Positions 5,800-11,199 of a stretch of DNA of 13,642 nt are shown piece by piece. How positions within the stretch are numbered: position 1 is the stretch's first letter; every line of letters begins with the position of its first letter. This DNA is from Micromonosporaceae bacterium (GTDB lineage Bacteria > Actinomycetota > Actinomycetes > Mycobacteriales > Micromonosporaceae): positions 1 to 13,642 of the forward strand of contig JADGGF010000061.1 of assembly GCA_019690055.1 (NCBI GenBank). The letters run 5' to 3'. The notes under the pieces were generated by a model. The model had not been told where the DNA came from. It saw nothing but the letters and a program-made list of their open reading frames with translations, and made no database searches. The position numbers and the translations under genes are program-made.

Positions 5800-6825
5800 G
5801 TGACCCTCACACTCTCCTCTGACGCGACCACGACCGAATCGGAAGCCGTCCGGCGGCGCCTGTCCGGGTTCAAGCCCACCGGCCGGTTGCACCTGGGCAA
5901 CTACCTTGGGGCGATCCAGCCCATGCTCGACGCCGTTGCGTCCGCGGCCGACGCGGAGTCCGTCATCATGGTCGCGGACCTGCATGCCTTGACGATCGAG
6001 CACGATCCGCAGCGATTGCGTTCCCTCACCGCCGAGATGCTCGCCACGCTGCTGGCCTGCGGTTTCGATGAGGAATCTATCTATGTACAGTCTGACGTTC
6101 CTGAGCACGCGGAGCTGCACTACCTCCTCGAGTGCGCGACCGGGTACGGCGAGGCGGCCCGGATGATTCAGTTCAAGCAGAAGGCGGCGCAGGCTGAGCG
6201 GGTGCGCCTGTCGCTGCTCACCTATCCCGTGCTCATGGCCGCCGACATCCTGCTGCACGACGCGACCGAGGTGCCGGTCGGCGAGGACCAGGCCCAGCAT
6301 GTGGAGCTGGCCCGGGACGTGGCGAACCGGTTCAACACCCGCTACGGCCACACCTTCACGGTGCCCCGCGTCGTGTACCCGCCGACTGGTGCGCGGGTGA
6401 TGGACCTGGCCGATCCGACCGGGAAGATGGGGAAGTCGTCGCTCTCGGACTCCGGTCGGATCTACCTGTTGGACAAGCCGGAACTGGTGCGCCGCAAGGT
6501 CGCCCGCGCGGTCACCGACGGGCACGGCGAGGTCGTGTACGACCGGGACCGCCGGCCCGCCATATCGAATCTGATCGAGATCTTGGCCGCCTGTGAGCGC
6601 GACGATCCCACGGTCACGGCGGCGCGGTTCTCGTCCTACGTTCAGCTTAAGGAGGCCCTGGCCGAGGCCATTGTGGACACTCTGACCCCAATTCAGCGCC
6701 GCTATTCGGAGTTCATCAACGACCGCGGCTACCTCGATGCCGTCCGGCGCCGCGGAGCCGAGCGGGTCCGCGACCGGGCCAGCCGTACGGTCGCCCGGGC
6801 CAAGCACGCCATCGGCCTGCACTAG
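5800..6825 (+). CDS. trpS: Tryptophanyl-tRNA synthetase (possibly the auxiliary type)
   Basis: Class I aminoacyl-tRNA synthetase that charges tRNA-Trp; 341 residues, close to the family norm. Seen: LSGFKPTGRLHLGNYLGA (21-38), with HLGN as the HIGH motif; VADLHALT (58-65); LTYPVLMAADILL (140-152); VPVGEDQAQHVEL (158-170); and KMGKS (209-213) in place of KMSKS. About 18 residues precede the conserved core. The gene is in reverse orientation within an otherwise minus-strand conserved locus and carries its own promoter and Trp-codon attenuator. It uses more A/T-ending codons than its neighbours in places (for example 6067-6105 and 6666-6710), which hints at separate ancestry. The closest known parallel is the inducible, indolmycin-resistant TrpRS of Streptomyces. 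Whether this genome has a second trpS cannot be seen here. Confidence 0.96.
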   Translation: MTLTLSSDATTTESEAVRRRLSGFKPTGRLHLGNYLGAIQPMLDAVASAADAESVIMVADLHALTIEHDPQRLRSLTAEMLATLLACGFDEESIYVQSDVPEHAELHYLLECATGYGEAARMIQFKQKAAQAERVRLSLLTYPVLMAADILLHDATEVPVGEDQAQHVELARDVANRFNTRYGHTFTVPRVVYPPTGARVMDLADPTGKMGKSSLSDSGRIYLLDKPELVRRKVARAVTDGHGEVVYDRDRRPAISNLIEILAACERDDPTVTAARFSSYVQLKEALAEAIVDTLTPIQRRYSEFINDRGYLDAVRRRGAERVRDRASRTVARAKHAIGLH

Positions 6826-6840
6826 GCCCGCCACCGACCG

Positions 6841-6901
6841 CCGCGATCGTGGCTGACCAGGTGCTCGTCCCGTCACGTGTGCTGGCGGGTCACGATCGCG
6901 G
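6841..6901. terminator. Inverted repeat between convergent genes, likely bidirectional terminator
   Basis: CCGCGATCGTG (6841-6851) and CACGATCGCGG (6891-6901) are perfect 11-bp inverted repeats with 39 bases between. G-U and Watson-Crick pairs inside (for example 6856-6860 with 6882-6886 in part) could lengthen the stem. It begins 15 bases after the trpS stop and ends 18 bases before the stop of the convergent downstream gene, the right place for a shared terminator. There is no T-tract on either side. Confidence 0.55.
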
Positions 6902-6919
6902 CCAGGGCGGCGGGGAACG

Positions 6920-8131
6920 CTAGATCTCGACGGCGTGGGCGACCAGGCGGGCCATGACGGTCTCGTCGGGCCAGCGGGTCACGCGATAGCGCGGCGGGTT
7001 GTAGTCCGGCTCGGGCACGAGCGACGCCTCCCGCGCCACCACGTCGAACGGCACGGTCAACGGCGGGCTGCCGTCCAGGTCGGCCGGCGGAAAGGCGACG
7101 ACATCCGCCTGGGGCAGCAGCACGTCGCCGTCCCCGGCCCAGACGGTGATCGAGACGGTCGAGGAGTCTGGACGCTCGGCCACGAGCAGCGAGCCGACGA
7201 ACACGTCGTCGATCCCTTGTCGCTCATGGTCGGCATCGAGTGCCGTCTTCTGGGCGGCGTACTCGGTCGCCGCCAGCAGCACCTCGGCGCGGTGCACCAC
7301 GCGGTCGAGCTCCGTGCCGGCGGGGGCGGTGTACGGCACGACCGCACCACGATCGTCCACTGTGTACCCCACCGGGGAGACCGACCGCGGTGCCTGGCGA
7401 TACTGTTCCTCGACCATGCCGTAGACCGTGGCCAGCAGGCCGGGGTGCTCGCCGACGACGATGAGGGTGTCCCGGTCCGGCACGAACGCGACCGGCCGGC
7501 CACCGACGCGCGGCGCGAGCCCGGCCAGGAAACCATCGACGAGCAGCATGGACGTCACGTAGGCGTCGCCGGTCTCGACGAACCGGAGCATCGCCGGTCC
7601 GGTGGCGGGCGGCTCGTCGGCGCGGGGCACCTGGGCGGCCAGGTTGGCCCGGGCCGTGGCGAACACCTCGTCCGCCGTGACGCCCCACTCGGCCAGTTGG
7701 CGCTGATTGACGTACGCCATCGAGGTCGGCTCGTCCACGACCACCGCTTCGACGAGGAACGGCAGGGCGGGCCGGCTCAGGTACCCCACCGAGCCGTTGG
7801 CGATGCCCAGGCCGAACGTCGCGGCTCGCAGCACCGGCCGCAGTTTGCCGCGGGCCGGAACCCACGGTTGCAGGCCAGTGGAGCCGAGGACCGTATCGAC
7901 CAGGCGACGAATTCGCATGGAACGTTCCTGGATCGACGCCTGCTCGGTCTCGCGGAACGTGTTCTCCAGGTAGATGCGGCCCCGGTTGGATTCGCCGATC
8001 AACTGGAACTCGATCGAGAAGTCGGCCTCGTCGTAGCGGGCCGACGCCACCAGGCCGCTGGCCTGCACGGTTCGCAGCACCTGCCGCGCGAACCGATCCC
8101 GCGGCGACCCACCCCAGCCGAAGAGCTTCAC
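6920..8131 (-). CDS. DUF1444 (YtpQ)-like protein of unknown function
   Basis: A 403-residue soluble protein with no signal peptide or membrane segment. From memory it resembles the DUF1444/YtpQ family: an N-terminal alpha/beta part with SIEFQLIGESNRGRIYLEN (39-57) and RRLVDTVLG, then LRPVLRAATFGLG (97-109), the stretch ALPFLVEAVVVDEPTSMAYV (122-141), QLAEWGVTADEVFATARANL (145-164), and a later GRPVAFVPDRDTLIVVGEHP (211-230). No catalytic motif is evident and no function is claimed. The start is GTG 8129-8131, with only a weak Shine-Dalgarno before it. It follows obg by 63 bases on the same strand and so may share its transcript, and it converges on trpS. The coding call is firm; the family call is moderate. 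Confidence 0.75.
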   Translation of the reverse strand: MKLFGWGGSPRDRFARQVLRTVQASGLVASARYDEADFSIEFQLIGESNRGRIYLENTFRETEQASIQERSMRIRRLVDTVLGSTGLQPWVPARGKLRPVLRAATFGLGIANGSVGYLSRPALPFLVEAVVVDEPTSMAYVNQRQLAEWGVTADEVFATARANLAAQVPRADEPPATGPAMLRFVETGDAYVTSMLLVDGFLAGLAPRVGGRPVAFVPDRDTLIVVGEHPGLLATVYGMVEEQYRQAPRSVSPVGYTVDDRGAVVPYTAPAGTELDRVVHRAEVLLAATEYAAQKTALDADHERQGIDDVFVGSLLVAERPDSSTVSITVWAGDGDVLLPQADVVAFPPADLDGSPPLTVPFDVVAREASLVPEPDYNPPRYRVTRWPDETVMARLVAHAVEI

Positions 8132-8194
8132 GCCCGCCGAGGCTACCGCAGGCTAACCACCGGCCACCGAGCGCGGACGGGACCGCCCGTACGG

Positions 8195-9646
8195 TCAGGC
8201 GGTGTCGTCCTCGGCCGGCTCGTCCTCGGCCGGCTCGTCCGCGGACGGCTGACGGCGCGCCTTGCGGGCGGCCAGCCGCTGAGCCGCCGTCGCCCGGGTC
8301 GGCGCCTCCTCCAGCCGGTAGTCGGTGCCCCGGCTCCCCGGCGTGTACGCGGCCCCGGCGTAGACGGCCGGCCGCCATTCGAACTCGTAGTCGGCGATCC
8401 GAACCAGCGCGCCCGGTTCGGCGCCCGCCTTGGCCAGCGCCTCCTCCACGCCCAGCCGGGCCAGCCGGTCGGCCAGGTAGCCAACGGCCTCGTCGTTGTC
8501 GAAGTTGGTCTGCCGCACCCAGCGCTCGGGGCGCGAGCCGTGCACCACGAAGGTTCCGTCCGGGGCTCGCTCCAGCCGGAACCCGACGTCGTCGATCGGC
8601 TGCGGCCGCAGCACGATCCGGGTCGGCTCCGCCTCGGGCTGGGCCGCCCGGTGCTCGGAGACGAGCCGGTACAGCGCGAAGGTCAGCTCCCGCAGGCCCT
8701 CCCGGGTCACGGCGCTGACCCGGAAGATCGGCCAGCCGCGCCGGGCCAGGTCCGGCTCCGCGATGTCGGCCAGCTCCCGTGCGTCGGGGACATCCATCTT
8801 GTTCAGCACGATGACCCGGGGGCGGTCCTCGAGCCCACCGTACGCGGCGAGCTCCGCCTCGATGGCGTCCACATCGGAGACAGGATCGCGCTCGGTCTCC
8901 AGCGCCGCGCAGTCGACCACGTGCACCAGCACGGCGCAGCGTTCGATGTGGCGCAGAAACTCCAGACCCAGGCCCTTGCCGGTGGCCGCTCCGGGGATGA
9001 GACCCGGCACGTCCGCGATGACGAAGTCGCCCGAATCGGCCCGCACCACGCCCAGGTTGGGCACCAGCGTGGTGAACGGGTAGTCGGCGATCTTCGGTCG
9101 GGCCGCGGAGACCGCGGCGATCAGCGAGGACTTCCCGGCCGACGGGAAACCGACGAGACCGACGTCGGCGACGCTTTTGAGCTCGAGCACCGCATCGACG
9201 ACCTCGCCGGGCTCGCCCAGTTCGGCGAAGCCCGGCGCTTTCCGGCGCGGGCTGGCGAGCGCGGCGTTGCCCCGCCCGCCCCGGCCGCCGCGGGCCAACT
9301 CGTACGTCGTGCCCGCACCGACGAGGTCGGCCAGCACCTCGCCGTCGAGGGTCTGCACGACCGTACCGTCGGGCACACGCAGGATCAGGTCGGCCCCGTC
9401 GGCGCCGTCCTTGTTGTGCCCCGACCCGGGCTTGCCGTTCTCCGCCTTGAGCCGGGGGCGGTAGTGAAAGTCCAGCAGCGTGTGCACCCCTGGGTCGACG
9501 ACCAGACGGATGCTGCCGCCACGACCGCCGTTACCACCGTCGGGTCCGCCGAGCGGCTTGAACTTCTCCCGAAGAATTGACATACACCCATGACCGCCAT
9601 TGCCGGCCTGGGCGTGGATAACGACCCGGTCGACGTAGCTGGTCAT
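8195..9646 (-). CDS. obg: Obg GTPase (CgtA), 50S assembly and stress GTPase
   Basis: Essential GTPase that binds the 50S subunit and links ribosome maturation to stress. The 483 residues show the three expected domains: the glycine-rich Obg fold (1-158; VIHAQAGNGGHGCMSILREK, GGNGGRGG), the G domain (about 160-335) with GFPSAGKSS (166-174, Walker A), FTTLVPNLGVV (switch I region), DVPGLIPGA (212-220) and NKMD (282-285), and the C-terminal OCT domain (about 350-430) with DDVGFRLER. The switch II region reads GAATGKGLGLEFLRH, where GASEGKGLGHEFLRH is common. An acidic tail with EPAED repeats follows an Arg/Ala stretch. The ATG at 9646 has GGTGAGG close upstream. It is downstream of rplU-rpmA, the usual order. 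Confidence 0.97.
   Translation of the reverse strand: MTSYVDRVVIHAQAGNGGHGCMSILREKFKPLGGPDGGNGGRGGSIRLVVDPGVHTLLDFHYRPRLKAENGKPGSGHNKDGADGADLILRVPDGTVVQTLDGEVLADLVGAGTTYELARGGRGGRGNAALASPRRKAPGFAELGEPGEVVDAVLELKSVADVGLVGFPSAGKSSLIAAVSAARPKIADYPFTTLVPNLGVVRADSGDFVIADVPGLIPGAATGKGLGLEFLRHIERCAVLVHVVDCAALETERDPVSDVDAIEAELAAYGGLEDRPRVIVLNKMDVPDARELADIAEPDLARRGWPIFRVSAVTREGLRELTFALYRLVSEHRAAQPEAEPTRIVLRPQPIDDVGFRLERAPDGTFVVHGSRPERWVRQTNFDNDEAVGYLADRLARLGVEEALAKAGAEPGALVRIADYEFEWRPAVYAGAAYTPGSRGTDYRLEEAPTRATAAQRLAARKARRQPSADEPAEDEPAEDDTA
8208..8237. repeat. Two perfect 15-bp tandem repeats in the obg 3' end
   Basis: TCCTCGGCCGGCTCG occurs at 8208-8222 and again at 8223-8237, with a degenerate third copy after it. 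In obg it encodes a five-residue EPAED unit of the acidic tail beyond the OCT domain. The period is in frame, so copy number could change without loss of the protein. Confidence 0.8.
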
Positions 9647-9687
9647 GGTGCCTCACCCCACGGTCGGGGCGACCGCGCCGGGGGGCG

Positions 9688-9948
9688 TCAGGACGTCTCG
9701 GTCGGGACGATGTTCACAACCTTGCGACCACGCCGGGTGCCGAACTGGACCGCACCCGCGGCCAGGGCGAAGAGCGTGTCGTCGCCGCCCCGCCCGACCA
9801 GGTAACCCGGGTGGAACTTGGTGCCCCGCTGGCGGACGATGATCTCGCCGGCGTTGACCAGCTGGCCGCCGAACCGCTTGACCCCGAGCCGCTTCGCGGT
9901 GGAGTCGCGGCCGTTGCGAGAGCTGGACGCTCCCTTCTTGTGTGCCAT
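9688..9948 (-). CDS. rpmA: 50S ribosomal protein L27
   Basis: Ribosomal protein bL27, 86 residues, begins MAHKKGASSSRNGRDSTAKR and continues with LGVKRFGGQLVNAGEIIVRQ and the GTKFHPGYLVGRGGDDTLFA core. Its N-terminal tail reaches the peptidyl-transferase centre. It starts directly at the mature MAHKKG sequence, so there is no N-terminal extension of the kind Firmicutes remove with the Prp protease. The ATG at 9948 is preceded by GGGGCAGG. It lies 9 bases after rplU and 41 bases before obg, and should be cotranscribed with both. Confidence 0.98.
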   Translation of the reverse strand: MAHKKGASSSRNGRDSTAKRLGVKRFGGQLVNAGEIIVRQRGTKFHPGYLVGRGGDDTLFALAAGAVQFGTRRGRKVVNIVPTETS

Positions 9949-9957
9949 CGCCTGCCC

Positions 9958-10269
9958 CTACTTCGCCGAGATGCTGGTCACCTTCACGTGGGTCAGCGGC
10001 TGCCGGTGACCCTGACGCTTGTGGTAACCAGTCTTGCTCTTGAACTTGTGAATCCGAATCTTGGGGCCCTTGACGTGCGCCACGACCTCGCCGGTCACGG
10101 AGACACTGGCCAGCTGGTCCGGGTGGGCCACGATGCGGTCACCGTCGACGAACAGGACCGCCGGGAGCGACACCTCGTCGCCGGGCGCCCCAGCGAGCTT
10201 CTCCACCTCGATGACCTCGCCCTCGGCGACCCGGTACTGCTTGCCGCCGGTCTTGACGATCGCGTACAT
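9958..10269 (-). CDS. rplU: 50S ribosomal protein L21
   Basis: Ribosomal protein bL21, 103 residues, starts MYAIVKTGGKQYRVAEGEVI, with the later HVKGPKIRIHKFKSKTGYHK (the conserved 23S rRNA-binding signature) and RQPLTHVKVTSISAK. The frame stays open upstream to 10389, but the family begins at MYAIV, so ATG 10269 is the start. A GGGAG lies about 10 bases before it. It is the first gene of the rplU-rpmA-obg group, and the predicted promoter about 90 bases upstream leaves a leader that might carry an autoregulatory fold, as L21 leaders do in some bacteria. No known leader family was recognised. Confidence 0.98.
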   Translation of the reverse strand: MYAIVKTGGKQYRVAEGEVIEVEKLAGAPGDEVSLPAVLFVDGDRIVAHPDQLASVSVTGEVVAHVKGPKIRIHKFKSKTGYHKRQGHRQPLTHVKVTSISAK

Positions 10270-10360
10270 CGGACGCGCACTCCCTGCTTGGTGTTTGCGG
10301 ACTGATCTGGCTCCGCGCGATGGCGCGCGCGCCCCACGCCCTGTCTGGGCACCGTCGTAC

Positions 10361-10389
10361 AGATTACGACACCGGCTCGCGGCCACCAA
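10361..10389 (-). promoter_or_regulatory. Predicted promoter of rplU-rpmA-obg
   Basis: On the minus strand TTGGTG (10389-10384), a 17-base spacer and TAATCT (10366-10361) make a good housekeeping-type promoter. Transcription would begin near 10354, leaving about an 85-base leader before the L21 start. That leader contains a small G-C hairpin (CGCGCG, 4-base loop, CGCGCG) around 10315-10332. It lies outside the upstream lipoprotein gene, whose stop is at 10423. Confidence 0.55.
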
Positions 10390-10422
10390 ACTCGACCCGG
10401 CAACCCAGCGGGGCCACCGGGG

Positions 10423-10968
10423 TCAGCCGGCCGACGTCGAGGCGGCGGGGGCCGGGGTGGCGCAGATCTCGGCCAGACCGGCCTGGAACTCCGCCAGCTT
10501 CACCCGAGTATCGACCGTGCTGCCGAGATAGTACTCCGAGGACATGTCGGTGAGCGCCTCGGCCGTGCGCACGAGCCGCTCCCGCAACGACGCGTCGATC
10601 GGCCGCTGCGAGAGCTTGGTGAAGGTCTCGGCGAGGCTCGCGAACTGCTGGTCAATCTGCTTGGCCGCGGCCACCATGGCCGCGTTGTCGCCCTGGGCGA
10701 CCGCCAGCTCGGCGATCGCCGTCTGCTCGGTGAAGACGGTGATGGTGGTCTCGGTCGCAGCGAGGGCCAGGCCACACACCTCGACGACCACCGCCGGATC
10801 GACCGGTGGCTCTGTCGGGGTGGCCGACTCCGACGCATCGGGAGATGGCGATGACGTCTCGGGCGGACCGACGGGGGACACGGAATCGCTCTGGCACGCA
10901 GCCAAGGTCAGCGCCACAGCGAGGACGACGCCGCGCACGACCCATCTCTGCATGCCACCCCGTCGCAT
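10423..10968 (-). CDS. Small predicted lipoprotein of unknown function
   Basis: A 181-residue protein with a lipoprotein signal: positively charged start, hydrophobic VVLAVALTL and lipobox LAAC with the modified Cys at 25. A Ser/Pro/Thr-rich linker (about 27-58) of the kind that crosses the cell wall follows, then a mostly helical domain (about 60-172) with two more Cys (65 and 169) that may form a disulfide at its two ends. I recognise no family. It should sit on the outer face of the membrane. ATG 10968 is preferred over ATG 10953 because GGAGGAGG lies just upstream. It falls between rne and rplU on the same strand, but the rplU promoter after it makes it probably a separate unit. The coding call is strong; the function is unknown. 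Confidence 0.82.
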   Translation of the reverse strand: MRRGGMQRWVVRGVVLAVALTLAACQSDSVSPVGPPETSSPSPDASESATPTEPPVDPAVVVEVCGLALAATETTITVFTEQTAIAELAVAQGDNAAMVAAAKQIDQQFASLAETFTKLSQRPIDASLRERLVRTAEALTDMSSEYYLGSTVDTRVKLAEFQAGLAEICATPAPAASTSAG

Positions 10969-11000
10969 GCCGCCTCCTCCACGCCGATTCGACTCGACGC

Positions 11001-11006
11001 AGCGTA
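11001..11006 (-). promoter_or_regulatory. Possible -10 element of the lipoprotein gene
   Basis: On the minus strand TACGCT, the same hexamer as before nadD, lies 32 bases upstream of the ATG at 10968, with TGGACG 15 bases further upstream as a poor -35. This would give a leader of about 25 bases that contains the strong Shine-Dalgarno. Confidence 0.3.
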
Positions 11007-11107
11007 TGCAATCCCGATCAACGTCCAGCGTCGGATAACCGAAACTCCTCCGACTCTAGATGCGACTGTTATGGACGGTGACAGTGGGCGGCCTGAGGTC
11101 GCCGGCG

Positions 11108-11122
11108 GCGGCTTCGCGCCGC
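11108..11122 (-). terminator. Candidate hairpin downstream of rne
   Basis: The 231-bp gap between the rne stop and the lipoprotein start holds no gene that I can support. Within it GCGGC (11108-11112) pairs with GCCGC (11118-11122) round a 5-base loop, and after one mismatch three more pairs are possible. It lies about 77 bases past the rne stop. There is no T-tract, and in such GC-rich sequence the evidence is weak. Confidence 0.2.
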
Positions 11123-11199
11123 GGCCCACCCGGTCGGCGACGGGCCGGCGGCGTGGGCGTACGGCGGCGGGATGGCGACGGTGCGGGTCCGGCGCGCGG

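Noticed and set aside
5260..6876. 538-codon minus-strand open frame across trpS, the attenuator and part of nadD
   Set aside because: It runs antisense through a complete TrpRS and out of frame through nadD; no domain is visible.
6826..6919. tRNA gene or small ORF in the trpS-DUF1444 gap
   Set aside because: The 94 bases hold an inverted repeat but no cloverleaf, TTC-containing T arm or coding frame with a ribosome binding site.
6935..9580. 881-codon plus-strand open frame across the DUF1444-like gene and obg
   Set aside because: It spans two genes on the other strand, including an intact Obg, and its product has no recognisable domain. It is an antisense shadow.
9577..9582. TTGACA on the plus strand inside obg as a promoter -35
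   Set aside because: No -10-like hexamer lies 16-19 bases downstream, and the site is within the conserved coding sequence of the Obg N-terminus.
10270..10389. 40-residue upstream extension of the L21 frame
   Set aside because: L21 universally starts near MYAIVKTGGKQY. The extension contains the predicted rplU promoter and is Arg/Gly-rich noise.
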